Source: Candidatus Aquicultor sp.
Lineage (GTDB): Bacteria; Actinomycetota; Aquicultoria; Aquicultorales; Aquicultoraceae
Length of the DNA: 37,871 nucleotides
Direction: 5' to 3'
Assembly: GCA_030682615.1 (NCBI GenBank)
Contig: JAUXNY010000043.1
Coordinates: 1 to 37,871, forward strand
Below, piece by piece: positions 27,916 through 37,278 of this stretch. The notes below the pieces were generated by a model, which did no database searches, was not told where the DNA came from, and saw only the letters and a program-made list of their open reading frames with translations. The position numbers were made by a program, and so were the translations under genes. Numbering within the stretch: the first letter of the stretch is position 1; the number at the start of each line of letters is the position of its first letter.

Positions 27916-29145
27916 ATGAAAAAGCCGGAGATATTATCACCGGCGGGAAATATGGAGCGGTTAGAGTACGCGCTGGCCTATGGAGCCGATGCGGTCTATA
28001 TCGGCGGCCGCGACTATAGTCTGCGGGCCAAAGCCGGCAATTTCACCGTAGAGGACATCAAGAAAGCCGCACAGATAGCGCATGCCGTCGGCCGGAAGCT
28101 CTATGTCACCATGAACATATTCGCGAGAAACAGCGATTTCAAAGATATGGCGGCGTACGTCCGCGAACTCGCCGAAGCACGAGTCGACGCCGTCATCGTC
28201 GCCGACCCGGGAGTCATGGCCGTCATCAGGGAAACAGCGCCCCAGATGCGCATACACGTTAGTACTCAGGCGAATATCACGAATACGGAGGCCGCGCGAT
28301 TCTGGGGCAACACCGGAGCCGCGCGCGTCGTGCTCGCCCGCGAGCTTTCCGAGACAGAAATTATTGAGATAGCCCGCGATAGCGGTGTCGAAACCGAGAT
28401 TTTCGTCCATGGCGCGATGTGTATCGCCTACTCGGGGCGTTGCCTGATGAGCAAGTTTCTAGCCGACAGAGATGCAAACAGGGGAGACTGTGCCCACTCA
28501 TGCCGCTGGAAGTATCATCTGGTAGAGGAGAAGCGACCCGGTCAGCCCCACGAGGTCGAGCAGGACCACAAGGGAATACATTTCTTTAACTCGAAGGATT
28601 TATCGCTGATTCGGCATATTCCTGAAATCGTTAAGACGGGTGTCGACAGCATCAAAATCGAGGGGCGCATGAAGAGCACCCATTACGTGGCCGCAATCAC
28701 CAAAATCTACCGGCAGGCAATCGACAGATACTGTGCCGACCCCGACGCATACGAGGTCGACCCGGAGTGGCTGGAAGAGATAGAAAAGGTCAGCCACCGC
28801 GAATATTCCACCGGTTTTTTTCTCGGTGGGGGAGGCGAGGAAGTCCTGGACTATGCCCGCTATGAGAAGACCCATGATTTTGTTGGTCTCGTGACCGGTT
28901 ATGACAAAAAGCGTGGCTTGGTCGAGGTCACGGTTAGAAATCGCTTGTCTTTGGATGAGCCGGTCGAGATATTAGGTCCTAGCTCATTGGTGAAGGATTT
29001 CATGATACCCGAGATGTTTGATTTGAAGAGGTATGATTCCGTCACGGTCTCACATGCGGGTTATCGCGTCGGCGTACCATCACCGGAGCCCTGGCCCGAG
29101 TTTGCGATTCTTAGACGCCACGTGCAAGGCGCCCCTATAGACTGA
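27916..29145 (+). CDS. Peptidase U32 family protein (collagenase-like; YegQ/TrhP-related)
   Basis: PEILSPAGNMERLEYALAYGADAVYIGG, IFVHGAMCIAYSGRCLMSKFLADRDANRGDCAHSCRWKY, IKIEGRMKS. Confidence 0.9.
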   Translation: MKKPEILSPAGNMERLEYALAYGADAVYIGGRDYSLRAKAGNFTVEDIKKAAQIAHAVGRKLYVTMNIFARNSDFKDMAAYVRELAEARVDAVIVADPGVMAVIRETAPQMRIHVSTQANITNTEAARFWGNTGAARVVLARELSETEIIEIARDSGVETEIFVHGAMCIAYSGRCLMSKFLADRDANRGDCAHSCRWKYHLVEEKRPGQPHEVEQDHKGIHFFNSKDLSLIRHIPEIVKTGVDSIKIEGRMKSTHYVAAITKIYRQAIDRYCADPDAYEVDPEWLEEIEKVSHREYSTGFFLGGGGEEVLDYARYEKTHDFVGLVTGYDKKRGLVEVTVRNRLSLDEPVEILGPSSLVKDFMIPEMFDLKRYDSVTVSHAGYRVGVPSPEPWPEFAILRRHVQGAPID

Positions 29146-29332
29146 AGAGACGCACTTTTATGCTAGAGATGCTATCATGCCTTTACCGGTGAACCGTTTT
29201 GTGGCAATATACGATTGTTCTACTATGGATTGGCTTGCTCGACATGACGGCAGAAGAAATCCCGCTCAGTTGGTCTTGGAGTAGGAGCGGGGAGAATATT
29301 CATGCGGCAGCGGCACAAAAAGAGGGGATCGA

Positions 29333-29845
29333 GTGCTTAAATTACTATATCCGGATAGTTTTGTAAAAACGATATTCGAAATCGACATAGAGGAACTAAA
29401 AGCCCGAGGCATTAGGGGCTTGATCCTAGACCTCGACAATACGATTGTCCCAAGAAACAGCGCTGTAGCCACCGACGAGCTTAAAGAATGGCTTAGCAGG
29501 TTAGAGCAACAAGGGATGAAGGCCTGCATATTGTCGAACAATTGGAAGCAACGAGTAAGCTCTATCGCGGCTCAGGTTGGATTACCGCTGGTGGCAAGGG
29601 CCGCAAAACCGAGGCGCGGCGCTTTCGCACAGGCGATGAAGGTCCTTGGGACAAGCAAAGAAGAGACCGTAGTCATCGGCGACCAGTTATTTACGGATGT
29701 GCTCGGTGGGAACCTGGCGGGCATCCATACCATTCTAGTCGTCCCGATGAGCAACCACGAAGCCCCGCACACCAAAATCTTAAGAAAACTCGAGCGCCGG
29801 ATAATGAAGCGCCGGACAACTCGAGAAGCGCCGAATTTGCGTTAA
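29333..29845 (+). CDS. YqeG-family HAD-IIIA phosphatase
   Basis: LLYPDSFVKTIFEIDIEELKARGIRGLILDLDNTIVP, ILSNNWKQRV, KPRRGAF, VVIGDQLFTDVLGGN. Confidence 0.88.
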   Translation: MLKLLYPDSFVKTIFEIDIEELKARGIRGLILDLDNTIVPRNSAVATDELKEWLSRLEQQGMKACILSNNWKQRVSSIAAQVGLPLVARAAKPRRGAFAQAMKVLGTSKEETVVIGDQLFTDVLGGNLAGIHTILVVPMSNHEAPHTKILRKLERRIMKRRTTREAPNLR

Positions 29846-30036
29846 GCAACGGGGTTTTTTGCAGGGGGCCGTAGCGTCCCCTCAACGGCACTTACGACCG
29901 CTATTGCGAGCTCTTCATCTTAATGCCAAAATTGCCGCTCGATCAGGAAACTCCTTAATATCCCTTATGCTATTTGCCGATGCTTCTATATACTCGTCTT
30001 AGTAGAAGACGACTTTTCGACATGGGGAGGTGGCGC

Positions 30037-30945
30037 ATGAACGAGATTACCGGTCAGACCAGAGTATTAGGGATAATTGGTTATCCTTTGACGTACACGC
30101 TCTCCCCGAAGATGCATAATGCCGCACTCAAAGACGTCGCGTTAGACTACCGCTACCTGCCCTTCGTGGTCTCACCCGAACATTTGGCGAGCGCTATCGC
30201 GGGTATTCGCGCGCTCGGCATCGCGGGCGTCAACGTTACCATGCCCCACAAAGAAACGGTCATCGAGTTTCTCGATGAAATATCACCCGAGGCTCGCATG
30301 ATCGGGGCGGTAAATACCGTACACAACGTCGATGGCCATCTTAAGGGTTATAATACCGATGGCACCGGTTTTATCAGGTCGCTCAGGGAAGAGTTGGTCA
30401 ACCCGGAGGGACGGCACGCGATAATTCTCGGGGCCGGCGGAGCCGCAAGAGCGGTCGCAGTTGCGCTGATAAACGAAGGCGTGGCGAGCATCATGCTGTT
30501 GGGGCGCACAGCGGAGAAGGTCGAGGCACTCAAAGCGCATCTATTGGGTAGCTTCGAAGGGTTTTCAATAAAAGCTCTCAGTTTTGACGATGATTTGGCC
30601 GATATCTTTGAAGTAGGAGACCTGGTAGTCAATGCAACGCCAGTCGGTATGAAAGAAAGTACAGACCTCCTACCGGTACCTTTAGAATATATAGATTCCA
30701 GGCACTTTATCTATGACCTCATCTATACACCGTCGGAAACGGCACTAATAAAAGCAGCCAAGGATAAGGGAGCTAAGGCGGTAAACGGACTAGGGATGCT
30801 ACTCTACCAGGCCGCCACGGCGTTCGAAATCTGGACTGGTACCCCCGCGCCTATAGCGATTATGCGTGACGCACTATTGATTGGATTAGAAGGCGGAGAT
30901 CGGTCGAAGCATGCTCAAAAGAAAGATAAGCGATTTTCTAGTTGA
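30037..30945 (+). CDS. aroE: Shikimate dehydrogenase
   Basis: GIIGYPLTYTLSPKMHNAAL, GVNVTMPHKE, ILGAGGAARAVAVAL, VNATPVGM. SD gggaggt before ATG 30037; track start 29974. Confidence 0.93.
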   Translation: MNEITGQTRVLGIIGYPLTYTLSPKMHNAALKDVALDYRYLPFVVSPEHLASAIAGIRALGIAGVNVTMPHKETVIEFLDEISPEARMIGAVNTVHNVDGHLKGYNTDGTGFIRSLREELVNPEGRHAIILGAGGAARAVAVALINEGVASIMLLGRTAEKVEALKAHLLGSFEGFSIKALSFDDDLADIFEVGDLVVNATPVGMKESTDLLPVPLEYIDSRHFIYDLIYTPSETALIKAAKDKGAKAVNGLGMLLYQAATAFEIWTGTPAPIAIMRDALLIGLEGGDRSKHAQKKDKRFSS

Positions 30946-32578
30946 TACCGGCATAATCACTAAAGATCAACTTAGTGAAGCCATTGAACGCTCCAGCGGC
31001 GATGACGTCGAGCGACAGCTGGTCGATTTAGGCTATATATCCGAGGCTGAAATTGCCAAGAATTTTGCCAAGCAGTTAAACCTTGGCTATGTCGACCTGG
31101 CAGGCTATGATATCAACCCGCAGGCGGCCGCCCTTATTTCAAACGAACATATTCGCCGCTATAATGTCCTTCCGATTAACCTTGAGGATGATTACCTGGT
31201 TGTGGCGATGGCCGACCCGACAAATATCTTCGCAATAGACGACCTTCATGTGATGACCGGTTTCGATATCACACCGGTTGTTACCGGCGAGACCGACCTT
31301 ATCAATGCGATAAACAAGTTCTGCACAAATGATGACGTCGTTGAAGAGGCCATTGAGAGTATAAGCGAGGATTTCGCGGATATCGCCGCGAGAAGTGGCG
31401 AGGAGCGCGATGCCGAGGAAGCACCGGTCGTAAAACTCGTCAAGCTCATAGTCACCGAAGCCGTCCGCGAACGGGCGAGCGATATCTTCATTGAGCCCCA
31501 GGAATATGATTTAAGGGTGCGCTACCGCATAGACGGTGTCCTCCATGAGATAATGCGTTCGCCAAAGCAAATCCAGGCCGGCATAATCTCGCGAATCAAA
31601 ATAATGTCCGGCATGGACATCGCCGAGCGCCGGCTTCCCCAGGATGGTCGCTTCGGTCTGGTCATCGATAAGAGGCCTATCGATTTTCGCGTGGCATCAT
31701 TGCCGACTATATATGGAGAGCAGCTTATACTGCGAGTCCTTGAGAAAGAAAGCATCTCGATGAACCTAGATGACCTGGGCTTTCTTCCTGAAGACCTCGA
31801 GCGCTTCAAGGAGTCGTTCACTAAGCCGTACGGGGCGATTCTCATAACCGGCCCGACCGGGAGCGGCAAGACGACCACTCTCTATGGTGTCCTTAATCTC
31901 ATTAACAGCGATGCGAGTAACCTCATCACCGTCGAAGACCCGGTTGAGTACCGGCTGCACGGTATCAACCAGGTGCAGGTGAACCCGAAGACCGGCTTGA
32001 CCTTCGCGAGCGCTCTCCGTTCGATTTTGCGCCAAGACCCGGATATCGTGATGATAGGAGAGATTAGGGACGAAGAGACGGCGACGATTGCGGTAGAATC
32101 GGCCCTCACAGGGCACCTGGTTCTATCGACACTACATACAAATGGTGCGCCCGCAGCGCTTACCAGGCTTGTAGAGATGGGGATAGAGCCATTTCTGGTT
32201 TCGTCCGCGGTAGACTGCATCGTCGCGCAAAGACTCGCCCGGAAGCTTTGCACGAAGTGCCGGGAGCAATTTGTCCCGACTGAGCCAGAGCTCGTAGGGG
32301 CCGGCTTTGTTATAGACGGGAATGAGCCGAAAGTCCTGTATCGCGCAAGAGGCTGCAAGTCGTGCGGCGAGACAGGCTATCACGGCCGTATCGGATTGTA
32401 TGAGGTTATGCGAATGTCGGAGACGATAGAGCGCCTGCTGGTAGGCGATGTAACTGCCGAGCAGATAGCGAAGGTTGCTGTAACGGAAGGCATGGGCACC
32501 TTACACCAGGACGGCCTAGCCAAGGTGAAATTAGGCTGGACTTCAATCGAAGAGGTCGAGCGCGTTACCATGAAATAG
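30911..32578 (+). CDS. pilB: Type IV pilus assembly ATPase, PilB/GspE family, with N-terminal MshEN-like domain
   Basis: Walker A GPTGSGKTTT, HGINQVQVNPKTGLTFASALRSILRQDPDIVMIGEIRDEET, C-terminal tetracysteine motif CTKC...CKSCGETGY. Confidence 0.93.
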   Translation: MLKRKISDFLVDTGIITKDQLSEAIERSSGDDVERQLVDLGYISEAEIAKNFAKQLNLGYVDLAGYDINPQAAALISNEHIRRYNVLPINLEDDYLVVAMADPTNIFAIDDLHVMTGFDITPVVTGETDLINAINKFCTNDDVVEEAIESISEDFADIAARSGEERDAEEAPVVKLVKLIVTEAVRERASDIFIEPQEYDLRVRYRIDGVLHEIMRSPKQIQAGIISRIKIMSGMDIAERRLPQDGRFGLVIDKRPIDFRVASLPTIYGEQLILRVLEKESISMNLDDLGFLPEDLERFKESFTKPYGAILITGPTGSGKTTTLYGVLNLINSDASNLITVEDPVEYRLHGINQVQVNPKTGLTFASALRSILRQDPDIVMIGEIRDEETATIAVESALTGHLVLSTLHTNGAPAALTRLVEMGIEPFLVSSAVDCIVAQRLARKLCTKCREQFVPTEPELVGAGFVIDGNEPKVLYRARGCKSCGETGYHGRIGLYEVMRMSETIERLLVGDVTAEQIAKVAVTEGMGTLHQDGLAKVKLGWTSIEEVERVTMK

Positions 32579-32601
32579 TCACTATCGGCGGAGGCCGTTA
32601 T

Positions 32602-34134
32602 ATGTTAGCTGAACATGCTGATGAGATGTTTCCAACTGAAGACACGAACAGGGTAGACCTAGCCGATTACAAGATCAATGGAGCGGCTGTTACGGCCTTG
32701 CCCGAGATGTTCGCGCGAAGGTATAATGTCGTGCCCGTCGATATCGACGGCGACGAGCTTACCGTAGCGGTCGAAGACACGGCGAACGTCGTCATCCTCG
32801 ATGACCTGCACATGATAACAGGCTTTCAAATCAGAACGGTTGTCGCCGAGAAAAAAGATATTCTTACCCTAATCAATCGCTTATATAAAGCGAGCGAAGC
32901 GGTTCAGAACGAGGCCTCCAGCTTCCGCGCGGACGAAGTCGATGACCGCATAGGTAATATGCGGGCGGTCTCAGAAGAAGCGCCTGTAATAAAGCTCGTA
33001 AACATGATAATAAATAAAGCGGTCAATGAGCGGGCGAGTGATATACACATCGAGCCGCACGAGCGGGATTTGCGCATCCGTTACCGGGTAGATGGTGTTT
33101 TGCACGAGGTGATGCGCTCGCCAAAGCATGTCCAGGCGGGCCTCATCTCCAGAATCAAGGTCATGGCAGGGCTCAATATCGCCGAAAATCGGATACCGCA
33201 GGATGGCCATTGCGATTTGAGCGTCGGCGGTAAGGTCATCGACTTTCGTGTCGCTACGCTGCCGACGATCTATGGCGAGCGTGTCGTCCTGAGGATTCTT
33301 AGAAAAGACAGCATCCTTCTAAGCTTAGATGACCTTGGTTTCTTGCCGGAGAGCCTCAGCAAGTTCAAGGCAGCCTTCTCCAAACCATATGGAGCCATCC
33401 TTGTTACCGGGCCGACCGGAAGCGGCAAGTCTACCACGCTCTACGGGGCGCTTAACGTCATCAACGATAGCGCTAAGAACATTATCACGGTCGAGGACCC
33501 TGTCGAATATCGCCTGCCCGGCATCAACCAGATACAGGTGAGCGGCAAGACCGGTATGACATTTTCGAAAGGGCTCAGGGCCATATTGCGGGCGTCTCCG
33601 GATATCGTGATGGTAGGCGAGATCCGGGATAGAGAAACGGCACAAATCGCCATTGAGGCGGCGCTCACCGGTCACCTGGTACTATCGACCCTGCACACAA
33701 ATGACGCGCCCGGCGCCGTGAGCCGGTTGAATGAGATGGGAATCGCCCCGTTTCTCACGGCTTCGGCCATACATTGCGTGCAAGCTCAACGTTTGGCCAG
33801 GCGCTTATGTCCCGAGTGTAAAGAGGAGTACAGGGTCGCCGTCGACGTTCTCAAAAGGGTGGCGTTCCCGCTCGATAGCGACGAGTCGCCGGCGCTTTAT
33901 AGGCCGAGGGGTTGCCATAAATGCAATAACACCGGTTACAAAGGTAGAATCGGTGTGTACGAGGTCATGCTTCTTAGCGACACCTTAAAGAGACTATGCG
34001 TCGAGCGCGCAACGGCTGACGACATAAGACGCGTTGCGGTCGATGAAGGAATGAAGACCCTTCGTCAAGATGGTTTCGAAAAAGTAAAGCTTGGGACGAC
34101 GTCCCTCGAAGAGATTCTCCGCGTAATCATTTAG
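32602..34134 (+). CDS. Second, paralogous PilB/GspE family ATPase with shortened N-terminal domain
   Basis: Walker A GPTGSGKSTT, PGINQIQVSGKTGMTFSKGLRAILRASPDIVMVGEIRD, tetracysteine CPEC...CHKCNNTGY; lacks the first ~50 residues present in the upstream copy. Confidence 0.92.
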   Translation: MLAEHADEMFPTEDTNRVDLADYKINGAAVTALPEMFARRYNVVPVDIDGDELTVAVEDTANVVILDDLHMITGFQIRTVVAEKKDILTLINRLYKASEAVQNEASSFRADEVDDRIGNMRAVSEEAPVIKLVNMIINKAVNERASDIHIEPHERDLRIRYRVDGVLHEVMRSPKHVQAGLISRIKVMAGLNIAENRIPQDGHCDLSVGGKVIDFRVATLPTIYGERVVLRILRKDSILLSLDDLGFLPESLSKFKAAFSKPYGAILVTGPTGSGKSTTLYGALNVINDSAKNIITVEDPVEYRLPGINQIQVSGKTGMTFSKGLRAILRASPDIVMVGEIRDRETAQIAIEAALTGHLVLSTLHTNDAPGAVSRLNEMGIAPFLTASAIHCVQAQRLARRLCPECKEEYRVAVDVLKRVAFPLDSDESPALYRPRGCHKCNNTGYKGRIGVYEVMLLSDTLKRLCVERATADDIRRVAVDEGMKTLRQDGFEKVKLGTTSLEEILRVII

Positions 34135-34217
34135 CAGTCGTTTCTCGACTCAAGCATGTCCAACTCGTCGCCGATATTCATTAAGACCCAGAAGACACTC
34201 GATTGGGAGGTTTAGCA

Positions 34218-35282
34218 TTGCTCGATATTAATGATCTTTTGATGCACGTCTTAGAGAAGGATGCATCCGACTTACACATAACCGTCGGCACGGCGCCAAT
34301 GGTGAGGGTTCATGGCGATTTGGTCGCACTCGATTATCCCGAACTGACCCCTCAGGACACAAAAGAACTCATATATAGCATACTCACCCAGGACCAGCGC
34401 GAGCAGCTTGAGCGAAATTGGGAATACGACTTTTCTTATTCTCTGACCGGGCATGCGCGTTTCAGGGTCAACACTTACTTCCAGCGCAACAGCGTCGGCG
34501 CCGCGTTTCGAATCATCCCTATGCAGATAAAGACCTTAGACGAGCTGGGCTTGCCGCAGTCGCTGGAGAACCTGGTGCGCAAGCCTCGGGGGCTGGTTCT
34601 AGTCACCGGCCCGACCGGAAGCGGTAAGTCGACGACTCTGGCAGCGCTCCTGAACATCGTCAACGAAACTCGTTCGTTTCACATCATAACCATCGAAGAC
34701 CCGATCGAGTATCTCCATAAACATAAGAAATCAATCGTAAACCAGCGTGAAGTCGGGACCGACACTAAATCGTTTGCGACCGCGCTCAAATATGTCTTGC
34801 GCCAAGACCCCGACGTTATATTGATCGGTGAGATGCGAGACATGGAGACGATATCGGCTGCGCTGACCGCCGCTGAGACAGGTCACTTGGTCTTTGCGAC
34901 ACTCCATACGCAGGACGCACCGCAGACCATCGACCGAATCATCGATGTCTTTCCATCACACCAGCAGCAGCAAATCAGGGTGCAGCTGGCCGGAACGCTC
35001 CAAGGCATTATGTGCCAGCAACTGTTACCGACACGTGACGGGCAAGCCAGGGTCGTAGCTTATGAGTGTCTAGTGCCGACGCCCGCCGTACGCAACATGA
35101 TAAGAGAGGCGAAGACGCACCAGATATGCAATGCCATGCAGACAGGTCATCAGCATGGCATGATGACAATGGATTATTGCCTAGCCGACCTATACAGGTG
35201 CGGCAAGATATCGTTTGAGATGGCGATGATGAAGGCGTCCGACCCGGCAGAGCTTAAGCAGCTCCTCGGAAAAGCCGCGTAA
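34218..35282 (+). CDS. pilT: Type IV pilus retraction ATPase PilT
   Basis: MHVLEKDASDLHITVGTAPMVRVHGDL, GPTGSGKSTTLA, DPDVILIGEMRD, QLAGTLQGIMCQQLLP. SD gggaggt favours TTG 34218. Confidence 0.94.
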   Translation: MLDINDLLMHVLEKDASDLHITVGTAPMVRVHGDLVALDYPELTPQDTKELIYSILTQDQREQLERNWEYDFSYSLTGHARFRVNTYFQRNSVGAAFRIIPMQIKTLDELGLPQSLENLVRKPRGLVLVTGPTGSGKSTTLAALLNIVNETRSFHIITIEDPIEYLHKHKKSIVNQREVGTDTKSFATALKYVLRQDPDVILIGEMRDMETISAALTAAETGHLVFATLHTQDAPQTIDRIIDVFPSHQQQQIRVQLAGTLQGIMCQQLLPTRDGQARVVAYECLVPTPAVRNMIREAKTHQICNAMQTGHQHGMMTMDYCLADLYRCGKISFEMAMMKASDPAELKQLLGKAA

Positions 35283-35297
35283 ACAGAGGAAACGACA

Positions 35298-36509
35298 ATG
35301 GCGAACACATTTGCGTATAAAGTAAGAGATAGCAAGGGGAATCTCCTGAAGGGGCAGATTGACGGCGATGGTGTGACCATGGTCGCGACTAAGCTGCGCC
35401 AGATGGGTTATGTTGTAATCGAGCTCAAAGAGAAGAGCCTCGCTCAGAAAGAGATAAACCTTCCTTTTTCAAACCGGGTGAAATCGAAAGACCTTACCAT
35501 TTTCAGCCGGCAGTTCGCCACGATGATAAACGCCGGCCTATCCCTGACCAGGTGCCTTAACATTCTAGCCGAACAGACCGAGAGCAAGGCCTTGAAGAAG
35601 GTAATCGCAAGCGTGCTGGAGGATGTCGAGCGAGGCAAGGCGCTCTCGGACGCCATGGCGAAACACACCTCGACTTTTCCACCGATATTTATCAATCTGG
35701 TTCGCGCTGGTGAAACGGGCGGCGTGCTTGATGTGGTCCTCATGCGGGTCGCGGATCATTTTGAAAAAGAGGCTTCGATAAAGTCGAAGATCAAGTCGGC
35801 GATGGCATATCCGGCTGCGATGTTTACATTTTCAATGGCGATAACGTTCGTCTTGATAACTTTCATAGTCCCGCTTTTTGTCGCGATGTTTGAGGATATG
35901 GGCGGCAACTTGCCTTTGCCGACGAAAGTTCTGCTCACACTAAGCAATTTCATTCGCTCATCCTGGTTTATAATAATCCCGGTTATAATTGCCGCTATCT
36001 ATTTATTGAGAGTCTACAGCAAGACCGAAAAGGGGAGGGAGAATATCGACAACCTAAAACTTCACCTGCCGATTGCGGGTGTTTTGGTGCGCAAGATGTC
36101 GATATCCCGCTTTACTAGAACCTTCGGCACATTGCTATCGAGCGGCGTGCCGATCCTGGTGGCACTCGATATTGTCGCTGAAAGCGCCGGCAACGCGATT
36201 GTGTCTGCCGCCGTCAAAAGGACGCGTATAAGCATCAAGGAGGGTGAGACGATAGCCAAACCGCTCGCTGAGGATAAAGTCTTTCCGCCGATGGTCGTTC
36301 AGATGATTGCGATAGGTGAGGAGACCGGCGCGCTTGACAGCATGTTGTCAAAGATAGCCGATTTCTACGACGAAGAGGTGTCCAATATGGTAGATGCGCT
36401 CACTTCGATCATCGAGCCGTTGATGATTATTGTGATGGGTCTTATCATCGGTGGCATCATTGTCGCTCTCTACATGCCGATGTTCCAAATCATAACACTC
36501 ATCAAATAA
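35298..36509 (+). CDS. pilC: Type IV pilus inner-membrane platform protein PilC (GspF family)
   Basis: FSRQFATMINAGLSLTRCLNIL, VRAGETGGVLDVVL, MIAIGEETGALDSMLSKIADFYDEEV. Confidence 0.94.
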   Translation: MANTFAYKVRDSKGNLLKGQIDGDGVTMVATKLRQMGYVVIELKEKSLAQKEINLPFSNRVKSKDLTIFSRQFATMINAGLSLTRCLNILAEQTESKALKKVIASVLEDVERGKALSDAMAKHTSTFPPIFINLVRAGETGGVLDVVLMRVADHFEKEASIKSKIKSAMAYPAAMFTFSMAITFVLITFIVPLFVAMFEDMGGNLPLPTKVLLTLSNFIRSSWFIIIPVIIAAIYLLRVYSKTEKGRENIDNLKLHLPIAGVLVRKMSISRFTRTFGTLLSSGVPILVALDIVAESAGNAIVSAAVKRTRISIKEGETIAKPLAEDKVFPPMVVQMIAIGEETGALDSMLSKIADFYDEEVSNMVDALTSIIEPLMIIVMGLIIGGIIVALYMPMFQIITLIK

Positions 36510-36558
36510 GAAATATTGCCAGAAACTGGCAGTATATTTCAAATTAAGCTAAAGTAAG

Positions 36559-36588
36559 TTGTTTTCAGACCGATAAATAACTTATAAA
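36559..36588 (+). promoter_or_regulatory. Candidate promoter for the riboswitch-pilin transcript (TTGTTT - 18 nt - TATAAA)
   Basis: TTGTTT 36559-36564 and TATAAA 36583-36588; predicted start just 5' of the riboswitch aptamer. Confidence 0.4.
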
Positions 36589-36600
36589 ACGGTCTTTTAC

Positions 36601-36673
36601 AACGATAAAGGCAAACCCGTCGTGAGGCGGGGACGCAAAGCCACGGGGCTCTTAAGAGTCGGCCGGGTTACCG
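36601..36673 (+). promoter_or_regulatory. Cyclic-di-GMP-I (GEMM-I) riboswitch aptamer
   Basis: AAAGGCAAACC-cgtc-GTGA-ggcg-GGGACGCAAAGCC-acggggctcttaagagtcggcc-GGGTTACCG: conserved GEMM-I core (GCAAACC, GNRA tetraloop hairpin, GACGCAAAGCC, GGGUUACCG) in order, upstream of a pilin gene. Confidence 0.9.
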
Positions 36674-36701
36674 TACAAATCGAACTCTAATCTTCAGGTA
36701 C

Positions 36702-36740
36702 AGGCGGTGGCGCAATTATGCACACGCCGTGCCTTTTTCT
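36702..36740 (+). terminator. Possible terminator forming the expression platform of the c-di-GMP riboswitch
   Basis: aggc-ggt-ggcg / caattatgcaca / cgcc-gt-gcct followed by TTTTTCTTT; imperfect stem with an internal loop. Confidence 0.4.
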
Positions 36741-36791
36741 TTGCTCAAAAAGATCGCCGCTTTTAAATCTCATAATAGGGAGGTGAATTGA

Positions 36792-37172
36792 ATGAATATG
36801 TTCCGCAATGAGAGGGGTTTTACCCTCATCGAGTTGATGGTCGTAATCCTTATTATCGGTATCTTAGTAGCTATCGCCGTCCCGGTGTTTAACGCCGCAA
36901 GGGAGAGCGCTTACAAATCTACTTGCCAGGCGAACTTAAGGACCATTGACGGCGCGGTCGAGACTTACAAAGCAAGTACCGGCAATGACTATCCGACCGC
37001 TGCTACTATACAAGCGACGCTAGAGCCGGCATATATGAAGAAATGGCCGGAATGCCCATCCGCAGGCGCCTATCTTATAGGTGCTGGTGGTGGCGCAGGT
37101 GCTACTGTTGCCCCTGTGGTCTCATGCCCAGGCAACGCTGGTGCTAATCCAAATGGTCATTCTTATCCGTAA
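36792..37172 (+). CDS. pilA: Type IV major pilin-like prepilin (PilA/GspG type)
   Basis: Class III prepilin signal MNMFRNERG|FTLIELMVVILIIGILVAIAVPVF with Glu5; SD gggaggtg upstream. Confidence 0.92.
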   Translation: MNMFRNERGFTLIELMVVILIIGILVAIAVPVFNAARESAYKSTCQANLRTIDGAVETYKASTGNDYPTAATIQATLEPAYMKKWPECPSAGAYLIGAGGGAGATVAPVVSCPGNAGANPNGHSYP

Positions 37173-37201
37173 AAATCCTGTTAAGCTTTGTGCTAGCAGG
37201 T

Positions 37202-37230
37202 GGGGCGGCGAAAGCCGCCCCTTATTTTTT
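37202..37230 (+). terminator. Intrinsic terminator after the pilin gene
   Basis: ggggcggc-gaaa-gccgcccc (8-bp GC stem, GAAA tetraloop) followed by ttattttttttt-type U tract. Confidence 0.92.
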
Positions 37231-37278
37231 TTGCATTCCCGCCGATAATAAAGAGAACATTTGTTATGGGAGACAGAC

